DNA of 64,000 bases from the NCBI GenBank assembly GCA_025349905.2, contig MU624546.1, positions 1 through 64,000 of the forward strand, read 5' to 3'. Each line of letters starts with the position of its first letter. The first letter of the stretch is position 1. Of this stretch, positions 56,090-64,000 are shown one piece after another. This DNA is from Blastocladiella britannica (taxonomy: Eukaryota; Blastocladiomycota; Blastocladiomycetes; Blastocladiales; Blastocladiaceae). The translations under genes were made by a program, and so were the position numbers. Below the pieces are notes generated by a model. The model ran no database searches and had not been told where the DNA came from. It was given only the letters and a program-made list of their open reading frames with translations.

Positions 56090-56893
56090 TCACGTCGGAC
56101 GCGTTGGCGGCGGCCGAGGATCCACCGAATTTGATAGTAGCGGCGGAACAGCAAGGGACGGATCGGTCCCAGACTGTGTCCGCGGCAAACTGCCTCTGGC
56201 GACTTGGTGTTGCAATTGCGCTCGCTCCAGGCGCACCTGAGCGATATGCTCCTCGATCTCGCGGTGAAACTCTTCAGACGACCGGCCAATAGCGCGTGCT
56301 CGCACGTGGGCTAAGGTGGACATGTTAGTCGCGTTTTCCCTCGCAATGGCCGCGCGGACAAGCGACGACCCGTGCTGGTACCGCCACCACTGCACGCTTG
56401 CACCAAAGACCGCAAACGCCAGCACGCCGGCGGCAATGGACGCATTCCCGAACCGCGTCCCAAGGCGGGTTGGTGGCGCGTACCGCTCGTACGAGAACCC
56501 TGCGTAATCGGCGTCGTCAAAGCGCGTATACGTCGGATCTGGTTTCTGTTGCTGTTGGTGGTGGTATGGGGGCGACCTGGTGCTGCCACTGTAACCGGGT
56601 CCAGTTCCAAGCGGGCGATGTAACAAATAATGATCATAGGCGGAACGCAGGTGACGATCGTTCAGCACGTCGTATGCGAGCTTGACGGCCGCAAATCGCT
56701 CGCGAACGGCGGGCAGGTCGGCGGCTTTCATGTGGCGGTCCGGGTGCATGGCGAGGGCGCGGGTGCGGAAGGCAGCCTTGACAGCGCGGCCCGACGCCTT
56801 AGGCGAGACGCCCAGTAGCGCGTACGGGCTCTGGCCGCCAAGCTTGGCCAGTGTGGCGGAAATGAGCGATGGGTGTGGCGGGGGATGGGCCAT
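56090..56893 (-). CDS. Membrane-anchored J-domain protein
   Basis: A single-exon gene of 267 residues. The J domain is at the N terminus (about 22-90): SPYALLGVSPKASGRAVKAAFRTRALAMHPDRH with HPD at 50-52, and FAAVKLAYDVLNDRHLRSAYDHY. A single transmembrane segment (ASIAAGVLAFAVFGASVQWW) lies around 155-175, followed by a charged coil (SSEEFHREIEEHIAQVRLERAQLQHQV) and a Pro-rich end. There is no Gly/Phe-rich region, zinc finger or substrate-binding domain. The layout fits the DNAJC type in mitochondrial or ER membranes; position of the TM and lack of a signal peptide favour a tail-side or mitochondrial anchor, but this is inference. It is head to head with DNAJC11, 307 bp apart. Confidence 0.82.
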   Translation of the reverse strand: MAHPPPHPSLISATLAKLGGQSPYALLGVSPKASGRAVKAAFRTRALAMHPDRHMKAADLPAVRERFAAVKLAYDVLNDRHLRSAYDHYLLHRPLGTGPGYSGSTRSPPYHHQQQQKPDPTYTRFDDADYAGFSYERYAPPTRLGTRFGNASIAAGVLAFAVFGASVQWWRYQHGSSLVRAAIARENATNMSTLAHVRARAIGRSSEEFHREIEEHIAQVRLERAQLQHQVARGSLPRTQSGTDPSLAVPPLLSNSVDPRPPPTRPT

Positions 56894-57200
56894 GTATATA
56901 ATTTTTCCAGTACGAGATTGGCCAGGCAGAGAGGCTCAGGGTCATTCCCTTCATTTATTAGTACGCTCGAGCTGTCGTTGGTTGGAAGGTTGGTCGTCCG
57001 CGGCGGCCAATCCAATCAGTCAGCGAAGAATTTTTGCAAAAAATTTAATCGATCCAGCGACAATCCCATCGCCGTGTTCGTGGCATGGGACGAAATCAAG
57101 GGAGGAGGCAATATGGTGGTAAGGTACGACGGGAACGAGGATCCAATGGTCCGTGTCCAGCCCTCTCTCTAACGTCGTATCGCGTAATCAACAAAAAGCA
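56894..57200. other. 307-bp divergent promoter region between two J-protein genes
   Basis: Region between the membrane J protein (minus) and DNAJC11 (plus). It holds a TATATAA near 56894-56900 (close to the minus-strand ATG), CCAAT motifs around 57009 and 57145, and an A/T patch (57030-57052). I see no heat-shock element of the perfect nGAAn triple type and no RNA gene. Confidence 0.4.
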
Positions 57201-59497
57201 ATGGACCCAGCAAACTTTCCCGAGGACGTGGCCCTCGACTTTCTCGACGCGTTCCAAGACAGCCACCGTGGCAACGGTGGCGATGGCGACCAGCCGGGTG
57301 AAGACGACCCAGCGTTCCTCGACCGCCTGGAGCACCTGCAGTCTGCGACCGACTACTACGCGCTCCTGAATGTGTCGCGGACGGCCGAGCCCGACCGCAT
57401 CAAGGACGCTTTCAAGCAGCTGGCGCGCGTCTACCACCCGGACAAGCACCCGGACCCGGCCGCGCGCGCCGCCGCCGAGTCGCAGTTCCTGCGCATTCAA
57501 AAAGCGTTCGAGGTGCTCTCGGATCACACTGCGCGCACCTTGTACGACCTGTATGGCGCCGAGAGCCCCGAGCTCGCACAGTACCTCGCGTCGGCCGCCA
57601 GTGCGCAGGCGAACGATCGCCAGGTGGGCCATTTGCTCAAGACCCCCGACGATGTGCGCAAAGAGTACGAGGAGCGACTGCGCCGCGAGAACTTGCACAA
57701 ACTGGAGGCGCTGATCCGCCAGCGCGTGTGTATACATTTTCTTCTCGGTCTTGTGGTACTGAAGACTCATTTATGCATTAACAGGGCGAGGTCACGATCG
57801 CGCTCGACGCGACTCCGATTCTGGCGGGGGCACTCTCCGACCCACCGACCGTTGGTCAAGTGGACCTGCGTTCGCTGCAGGTCAAGTACTCGACTGACGT
57901 ACGTCTTCATTTAACGGTTTGAAAAGTAGGAAACACTAAAAGAGAGAGAATGAAATAGACGCCAGTGAGCGACACCCTGGTCCTCGGGCTCTCGGGCCGC
58001 ATGCTGACGCAGCAGTCGCGCGGCGTGGGCACGCTCAAGGCGCACGTGCGCAACACCTTCTCCCGGCACACGTCGGGCGAGCTGGCGGTCGGCCTGCTGG
58101 CTCCACACGCCACGTCGGCCAAGCTGCGCACCGTGGTGCACGAGGCGTCCGACACCACTGCCGAGCTCGATCTGCAATGGCCGCGGTTCGTGCACACGGC
58201 CCCGCCCACTGCCGCGGTGACGGTGACGCGGCGGTTGGCCAAGAACCGACCGATTTTCGGGATCGTGCGGCTGTGCTCGGGGACGTATTCGATTGGTGGG
58301 TGGGGTAAAGGGTCGCTGGCCGAGCAGATTGCGCGTGCGGCCGACGGCGGGAACGCGCGACAGCTCGCGCTGTCCAAGGACTCGGTCACGTCGTTCATGG
58401 TTGCCGTGCAGTGGAACCACGCTGGCGCACCCCCAGGGACCATGACGTCGGCATCTTTGAGCACTTCCATGTTTGAGCAGACGTTCGCGCTGCGGCATGT
58501 GCGCAAGCTGTTGTTTTTGGCTGGCAAGACCCCGCTCTCGACATCGTCTTCGTCGTCTTCGTCTTCGTCCTCTGCCCATGCAGGTGCACCAATCCTAGAC
58601 CTGTCGACGCACATGGATACGCGCACAGGCGCCATGGGATTCACCTGGAAGCTGACGGCACGTGCGGGCGAGCACGCCAAGTTGGGCATGGGCGCGTCAA
58701 TTGCCACTGGTGTCGGCACCGTGTTCACAGCCGAGCTCGGATACTTGGGCCAGCGGCTGTCGATCCCCATTGCGCTGTACCCAGAGCCAGTGCTGACGGT
58801 ACTGGCGGTGGCCACTGCTGTCCCGCTGGCTGCTGCTGCTGCTGCCTGGTGGACGTTGGTTGAGCCGCGTCGCCGTCGCCTCTGGCACCAGAAGCTGGCC
58901 GATGCCAAGTTGCGGGCGGCCGGAGTGCTGGCGCAACGCCGTACCGATGCGCTGGCCGCGCGCGAAGCAATGCGCGCGACCGTCGCTGCCAAGTACGCGC
59001 GCGAGCGTGCGGCGGCACGTCCCGCTGCTGGCGGCCGTGGACTCGTCGTGGTGCAGGCGCTGTACGGCACCGTACGTGCGCGTGCGGCGCGGCTCGGCGC
59101 GTCTGACCGGCCCGGCGCAATCGTAACCATGGACGCTAACGAGCACGACGGCGTGATTGATGTCACGATTCCGGTGATGGCGCTCGTCAAGGACGCGGCG
59201 CTGCGGATTGAGGGCGGCGGGAGCAAAGCGGGCATGCTCGGGTTCTGGGACCCGGCGCCGTTCGAGGACAAGCAGCTGGTGATTACGTACCGGTTCAAGG
59301 ACGAATGGCGCCAAGTTGTGGTCGAGGATAATGCTGCCGTTGCGTGCCCCCTCCGAGGTACCTTCTACTTTGTTTTTCTTGAGCCAGTTCTCATACTCAT
59401 GCCACGACTGATAGCCCACCTTGTCATTACGGACCCGCAGCTCGTGGTGGCATCGCCCGACATGAAGGAGCTCCATTCGGAGGCAACAACGCAGTAA
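57201..59497 (+). CDS. DNAJC11-like mitochondrial J protein
   Basis: Four exons (57201-57725, 57785-57898, 57959-59357, 59415-59497) give 706 residues. The J domain lies at about 51-118 (DYYALLNVSRTAEPDRIKDAFKQLARVYHPDKHPD with HPD at 79-81). After the coil RKEYEERLRRENLHKLEAL the middle is a beta-rich, barrel-like region, and the C terminus is the DUF3395 domain: VVVQALYGTV, VIDVTIPVMALVKDAALRI, SKAGMLGFWDPAPFEDKQLVITYRFKDEW. This is the DNAJC11 order; human DNAJC11 (559 residues) sits on the mitochondrial outer membrane with MICOS/SAM and supports cristae. A polySer run codes from 58541. The last exon was chosen so that CTGATAG gives ALRAHLV; another acceptor (59450) would change the reading frame of the tail. 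Confidence 0.88.
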
Positions 59498-59541
59498 CTT
59501 GTAAAAGTACACATATAAAATATAATAATAAAGTATTCCTT

Positions 59542-60457
59542 TCACTTGGACTCGTACGTCAGGTACGGATCGCTGCCAGTCTTGGGAAGCCACTCGACCT
59601 TCTCGCCCGCCTGGCCAGTCGGGATCGGCCCACTTACCTGACCCCACTTCTTGACGGCATCACACACGCGAATAAACGCGTCGTCGTGGCCGGGCACCGC
59701 GCCCTTGACGTACAGCACGTTACTCTCGTGGTCAATCTTGACGATCTGCAAGTTCTGCGCGGTGATGGTCTTGCCGCCCATCCGTCCGGGCATCTTCTTG
59801 CCCTTAAACACGCGTCCGGGGTCCTGGCACTGACCCGTGGACCCACCGTGACGGTGCGTCACCGACACGCCGTGGGTCGCGGGCTGACCACCGAAGCCGT
59901 ACCGCTTCATCACGCCCTGGAACCCCTTTCCGATCGACGTCGACTGCACGTCCACAAACTGGCCGACGCTGTAGTGCGCGGTGGTCAGCGCGGTGCCGGC
60001 GGGGAGCATCGCATCTGCCGACACTTTGAACTCGGCAAATGTCTTTAGCGGCGGCGCGCCGACCTTGGCGCAATGCGCGACCATGGACTTGCCGGCACGG
60101 TGGGACTTGGCGAGACCCGCACCTACCTGCACCGCGTAGTACCCGTCCGTGTCGGGGGTCTTTGCCTGAGTGACAATCACATTGTCGAGCTGTATTGTTG
60201 GTTTCATTCTTTAAGTTATTTGGATTCCATTCAAGTCCATGGCAATATGAACGCACCTGGAGCAGCGTGACGGGGAGGCGGACGCCCCACTGATCCCAGA
60301 TGGCCGTCATGCCCTTCTTGACGGCAATCACGCCGGACCGTTTTGGTGCGATGGCAACGGTAGCGGCGGCAACGGAGGCTGCCGTATCAGAGACGGCCGA
60401 TGCCTGCAGAGCGCGCGTCGATGTTGCGAGGCCTCGTGCGAGTGCGGAGCGCATCAT
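59542..60457 (-). CDS. Mitochondrial large-subunit ribosomal protein uL3m
   Basis: Two exons (60457-60257 and 60189-59542) give 282 residues. The N-terminal 40 residues are Ala/Ser/Thr/Arg-rich with no acidic residue until Asp24, a typical mitochondrial presequence. Then come [29 protein letters not shown] and the splice-joined LDNVIVTQ, and the L3 core: [27 protein letters not shown] segment (here [18 protein letters not shown]), [35 protein letters not shown] and [20 protein letters not shown] ([20 protein letters not shown]). Length matches yeast MRPL9. It faces DNAJC11 tail to tail at 44 bp, and IMP4 head to head at 125 bp. The double ATG (60457 and 60454) leaves the first residue ambiguous. 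Confidence 0.93.
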
Positions 60458-60582
60458 ATTTGGATAATATTGAGTAAAAAGAGAGGCCGCAACAGGCAAC
60501 GCGTCATGCGGAAGTAATATTGTATAATTTCCGAATTTTCTTCTCTTTTGCTCCTCAATTCGCGTACGAAAAAAAAAAAAAA

Positions 60583-61637
60583 ATGAACAGACGAGACGCA
60601 CGACTGCGCCGGGATTACCTGTACCGCAAGGCCAACGAGCAACAGCAGGCCGCCACCTTTGACAAGAAGCAGCAGGTCAAGGCTGCGCTTGAAGGTCCGC
60701 CCAAATCAATACGCGAACATTTGCGTACAAAATGGAATTCTGACAATCATTCTTTATTTTCACAGCCGGAAAACCCGTCCCATACGAACTCCGCACCGAG
60801 TCGGCCGGTTTCCAGCGCGATTTGCTGTACGACGATGCCCAGGATGGTTCGTTTTCTTTCAAACGTTTCCAGTCCATGCACACCATTTTGACAATGTAAT
60901 GCACAGCTCCTTCAACACATCAGGACGACGAGTATGCGCACGCTGGTGAAGTGGATCCCAAAATCCTCATCACCACCAGTCGTGATCCCTCATCGCGCTT
61001 GCTCCAATTCTCAAAGGTACATTTATACTTTGGCCGGAAACGCGGCAGACACAACGACTGACAACAACGAGTACAACAGGAAATGAAACTCATCTTCCCC
61101 AACTCGCAACGCATGAACCGCGGTGGATACGTGGTCAAGGACATTGTGGACGCCTGCAAGGCCAACGACGTGACGGACCTGATTGTGCTGCACGAGCACC
61201 GCGGCCAGCCCGACGGCATGCTCGTCTGCCACTTTCCCTACGGCCCAACCGCCTACTTTACATTGCACAATGTGGTCCTCCGCCACGACATTGCCGACAA
61301 GGGCACCGTCTCGGAAGCGTACCCACACCTGATCTTTGACAACTTCTCGTCAAAACTCGGTGAACGGTGCATGAGCATTCTCAAGTACCTGTTCCCGGTG
61401 CCCAAGGAAGAGTCCAAGCGCGTGATTTCGTTTGTCAACCAGGACGACTACATTTCGTTCCGGCACCACGTGTACTTCCCGACCAGCCACAAGTCGGTGG
61501 AGATTGCCGAGGTGGGACCGCGGTTCGAGGCGCGGTTGTACGAGATCAAGGCGGGGACCGTCGATATGAAGGAGGCCGACGTTGAATGGGCTCTGCGGCC
61601 ATACCATCGCACTGCACGCAAGCGTGAGATGTTGTAA
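60583..61637 (+). CDS. IMP4: IMP4, U3 snoRNP protein of the SSU processome
   Basis: Four exons (60583-60694, 60766-60846, 60907-61016, 61080-61637) give 286 residues, the usual length. N-terminal [19 protein letters not shown], splice-restored [11 protein letters not shown], and [31 protein letters not shown]. The Brix domain continues in exon 4: [101 protein letters not shown] and the RK-rich end TARKRE. These are near-identical to human IMP4 in many places. IMP4 joins U3 snoRNA with the pre-rRNA in the nucleolus. Exon 3 is taken to start after ATGCACAG (60906), because the nearer CATCAG would shift the frame. An A-run directly precedes the ATG. Confidence 0.95.
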
Positions 61638-61670
61638 GTATAACAATACATCAATTTTTTTATAAGAGGG

Positions 61671-63974
61671 TCACATCCAGCTCATGGCGCGCATGTCGCT
61701 CGGCCTCCAGACGTCCGGGGTGCGCAGTGGAGACTGGCCAGGCGAAACGCTCACGCGGTGCTGCATGTCGTCGACACTGGCGCGTGCAATGTTGACCTTG
61801 AGCGATTGGGTGCGTGCGCGCGCACTGCGCTTGCCCTCGGTGGATGCGGCAATAGCGGCCTCACCCAAGTGCACAGTCCGTCGGCGAACAGGAGACGGCG
61901 TGCGCCTCCGGATCGGCGTCCCGAGTGGACTGAAATTGACGTCCTCAAACTCCTCGTCGTCGTCGCCCTCGCGCCGGCGGTGGAGGCGCGCGGACCCCTC
62001 GGCCTCCTTGATCAAGTCCTCTTCTGCGCGCCGGGCCGCCGACTCGAGCCGCGCCCGGAACGACCCGCCGTGCAACAGGTCGGCCGGGGACACGGGCAGT
62101 GCGGCGATATCGGTTCCGCCGGCGCGGCGCAGTGCCGCCAGCCGGGCCACTGCCATATGGTACGACATTTTGCGGCGCGCGCTCAAGGGAACCGTGTGCC
62201 GAGCGTTGCGCAGGACGCGCGTCTCGCGGCGGTTCCATACCGATGCCACCCGGGGTTTGACGCGGCCGTACGGCCCGTGTCGCCGCGGATACATTGAGTC
62301 TGCGGAAGAAGACGACCGCGGCCGCACTGCCGGTAGCCCGGGCGGCTTGAGCATAAACGGCGCCGAACTGGTACCGTTGGTACCCGGCATTCCAGCCCCA
62401 GCACTGGCGGCAGCGCTGCGATTCCCGCCCGCCACCGCGGCCGCTGCCAACAAGGCCGCGGCACGTCGTTTCCTGGGGTCCAGCTCGACCGCCGGCTTGA
62501 CAATGTCATCGGGCGGGACCAGCGCGCGCGTGAGCTTTGCGGTCACATCGACGGCATCGTCGGTGGCGCCAAGCGCGCGCAGTCGCGTCGCTAGGACTTG
62601 GACTGCTGCCAACTGCCGCTTGTGCGTTGGCGTAGCGAGATCGGCCAACAAGTACCGCACGCGGCGGCGGCGCCGGTGGCGCGCGTACATGGACGCCTGG
62701 CCGACCAAGTGAATGGCGCGCGAAGGTAGGACCAGGTACTCGCTGGCGGCGTGGTGCGTGGTTGCTGGCTTTGTCGAGGGCTGACGGGATGCAAGTGGCG
62801 GCGACAGCATTGGCGATAAGCCGGTAATGGTTTCGGTTCCGCGGCCCGCTAATGAAGCCGACCCCGGGGGCGTGGCACCAGTTGCAGCCGTGACGGACCC
62901 AGTGAGATCCCCCATCATGGACGGCGCCCGCGACAAGTGCGGCGACGGCGCCACCGAGCTGCCGTACTCGTGGCTCGGGTTTCGGCTGCTCCCCGTCAGC
63001 GACTTACGAAGCATCAGTGTTGCGCCCAGGGTCCGAGTCTTGGCGCTCTTTTGTTGTGGCCGCCGCCCCTTTGCCGACGATGGCGACGCCGACGTCGGGG
63101 GTGTTGATTTTCGCGACTTTGGTGATGCGGGCTCGGAAAATGGATGCAAAATGTTGGACACGATGGGCGATGGCGGGGCCACTCGAAATTCCGGCGCATC
63201 CAGCCCCGAGCTGGGACGAAGCGGAATCGCAAGCGAGATGAGGTCTGGTGCTGTGAGCGGCCGGAAGGACGGAGGCGAGTTGGCGCGGCTCGACGAGGCA
63301 GTCTCGATCGCCAGTACGGGCCCTGCGTCGTCGGAACGAGCAAGGGTCGTGTGCCGTGACGGTGGCGACGCCATGCGTGCGCCTGAGCTTGGTCTTACCG
63401 GGCACACGGATGCCATCGAGCCCAAACTCTCCCACGAGTCGCGAGGTGCAGGTGTGGACAGCTTTGGCGGTGGCGGTGCGGTGGTGCGACGAGTCTGTTG
63501 TTGCGCGGTCGACGCTCCCGCCGCCACCGAAACTGCTACTGCTGCTGCTGCAGAACTGACACGGCTGCTGGTACGGCGGGATTGGCCTTGACTTGCTGGT
63601 CCATCCGGTTTCCTTTGTTCTGGAAATGGCGATTGTAGCGATGATCGGAGACTCGCCACCGTCTCGGTCGGCGGCTTGGGACTGTTTGCACGCCGGCTCG
63701 GCGACAGAATAGATCTGAGCCGTCCCGCTGGTGGTGATTGTGTAGCCGTTACATTTTCTACAGCAGGCTCCTTTTTTGCAACAGGTGGTAGCTTGGCGGA
63801 CGGGAGACGCCCAGTCGCCCTTTTATCTGGCGACGAAGACCGTAGAAAAGGACGCGCAGGAGCATGACGGCCAGGCGGCTCCGACGGCGCCAGCGGCAGA
63901 TACGACTGCCGGCGCGGCTTGGCCTTGACATGGCCCGAAGACCACATGGCAATGATGGCTTCCAGCAGCTCCAT
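61671..63974 (-). CDS. Large disordered basic protein, unrecognised (may be partial at right edge)
   Basis: From the ATG at 63974 the frame codes 767 residues. The same frame is open to the window edge, and the last bases on this strand read TGCAG, like a splice acceptor, so an upstream exon is likely. Residues 1-430 are Ser/Pro/Arg/Thr-rich and disordered. The C-terminal 330 residues are more ordered and strongly basic: RAIHLVGQASMYARHRRRRRVRYLLADLATPTHKRQLAAVQVLATRLRALG, then RRKMSYHMAVARLAALRRAGGTDIA and an acidic DDDEEFEDV patch before the (S/T)P-rich end. Many SP and TP sites suggest kinase regulation. I recognise no domain. It converges with IMP4 at 33 bp. Confidence 0.65.
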   Translation of the reverse strand: MELLEAIIAMWSSGHVKAKPRRQSYLPLAPSEPPGRHAPARPFLRSSSPDKRATGRLPSAKLPPVAKKEPAVENVTATQSPPAGRLRSILSPSRRANSPKPPTETVASLRSSLQSPFPEQRKPDGPASQGQSRRTSSRVSSAAAAVAVSVAAGASTAQQQTRRTTAPPPPKLSTPAPRDSWESLGSMASVCPVRPSSGARMASPPSRHTTLARSDDAGPVLAIETASSSRANSPPSFRPLTAPDLISLAIPLRPSSGLDAPEFRVAPPSPIVSNILHPFSEPASPKSRKSTPPTSASPSSAKGRRPQQKSAKTRTLGATLMLRKSLTGSSRNPSHEYGSSVAPSPHLSRAPSMMGDLTGSVTAATGATPPGSASLAGRGTETITGLSPMLSPPLASRQPSTKPATTHHAASEYLVLPSRAIHLVGQASMYARHRRRRRVRYLLADLATPTHKRQLAAVQVLATRLRALGATDDAVDVTAKLTRALVPPDDIVKPAVELDPRKRRAAALLAAAAVAGGNRSAAASAGAGMPGTNGTSSAPFMLKPPGLPAVRPRSSSSADSMYPRRHGPYGRVKPRVASVWNRRETRVLRNARHTVPLSARRKMSYHMAVARLAALRRAGGTDIAALPVSPADLLHGGSFRARLESAARRAEEDLIKEAEGSARLHRRREGDDDEEFEDVNFSPLGTPIRRRTPSPVRRRTVHLGEAAIAASTEGKRSARARTQSLKVNIARASVDDMQHRVSVSPGQSPLRTPDVWRPSDMRAMSWM

Positions 63975-64000
63975 GGGCGACCGGGCAGCTTTTTTCTGCA

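Noticed and set aside
1..64000. tRNA, rRNA, snoRNA genes, transposons or CRISPR arrays
   Set aside because: Scanning the intergenic stretches by eye showed no cloverleaf with A/B boxes, no terminal repeats and no spaced direct repeats. A covariance-model scan (tRNAscan-SE or Infernal) would be needed to exclude small RNAs.

Overview
This is a eukaryotic nuclear window, gene-dense and GC-rich, with roughly thirty protein genes on both strands. Most genes carry several very short introns of about 54-80 nt, usually with a GTACGT/GTATGT-like 5' end. The gene content points to a flagellated (zoosporic) fungus. A chitin-synthase activator of the SKT5/CHS4 type with a farnesylation box, an APP1-type lipid phosphatase, a PSP1-type protein and a RAD5/RAD8-type helicase are fungal in style. 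MORN5 and nephrocystin-4 (NPHP4) are cilium/flagellum genes absent from yeasts and moulds. Blastocladiomycota or Chytridiomycota would fit; I lean to Blastocladiomycota, but that is inference. I reconstructed exon structures by hand from reading-frame continuity, GT-AG junctions and remembered family conservation.

Layout, left to right. 1-9.8 kb: a partial unknown gene, mitochondrial ribosomal protein uL30m, MORN5, methylthioribose-1-phosphate isomerase (MRI1), a PSP1-domain protein, an RNF212/ZIP3-like meiotic RING protein and an unrecognised, possibly ciliary protein. 10-26 kb: a first tyrosinase, a 12-exon RAD5-like helicase, an SKT5-like protein, an APP1-like phosphatase, a SYAP1-like BSD protein and a tandem pair of tyrosinases. 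26-42 kb: a giant coiled-coil protein (about 1,889 residues), a UBAC2-like rhomboid/UBA protein, a 9-exon FtsX-type permease, PPP4R4 and a Derlin. 42-64 kb: a J protein, UTP25, a choline-transporter-like protein (PNS1/CTL), a DUF4804-like protein, a small coiled-coil protein, NPHP4, a membrane-anchored J protein, DNAJC11, uL3m, IMP4 and a large disordered protein running to the right edge.

Functional themes are housekeeping rather than an operon-like system: SSU processome (UTP25, IMP4), mitochondrial translation (uL30m, uL3m) and cristae/import (DNAJC11), ER-associated degradation (UBAC2-like and Derlin, 8 kb apart), flagellar apparatus (MORN5, NPHP4, perhaps two coiled-coil genes), wall and pigment (SKT5-like, three secreted tyrosinases with likely GPI anchors), and DNA repair/meiosis (RAD5-like, RNF212-like). 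Several divergent pairs share extremely short promoters: 47 bp for MORN5/MRI1 and 56 bp for RAD5-like/SKT5-like.

The most interesting items are an intron-rich FtsX/MacB-type permease with no ATPase beside it, a well-preserved fungal NPHP4, the tyrosinase family with a conserved C-terminal extension and GPI tail, and unusual splice sites (a probable GC-AG intron and poly-A-preceded acceptors). I found no tRNA, rRNA, transposon or CRISPR array.
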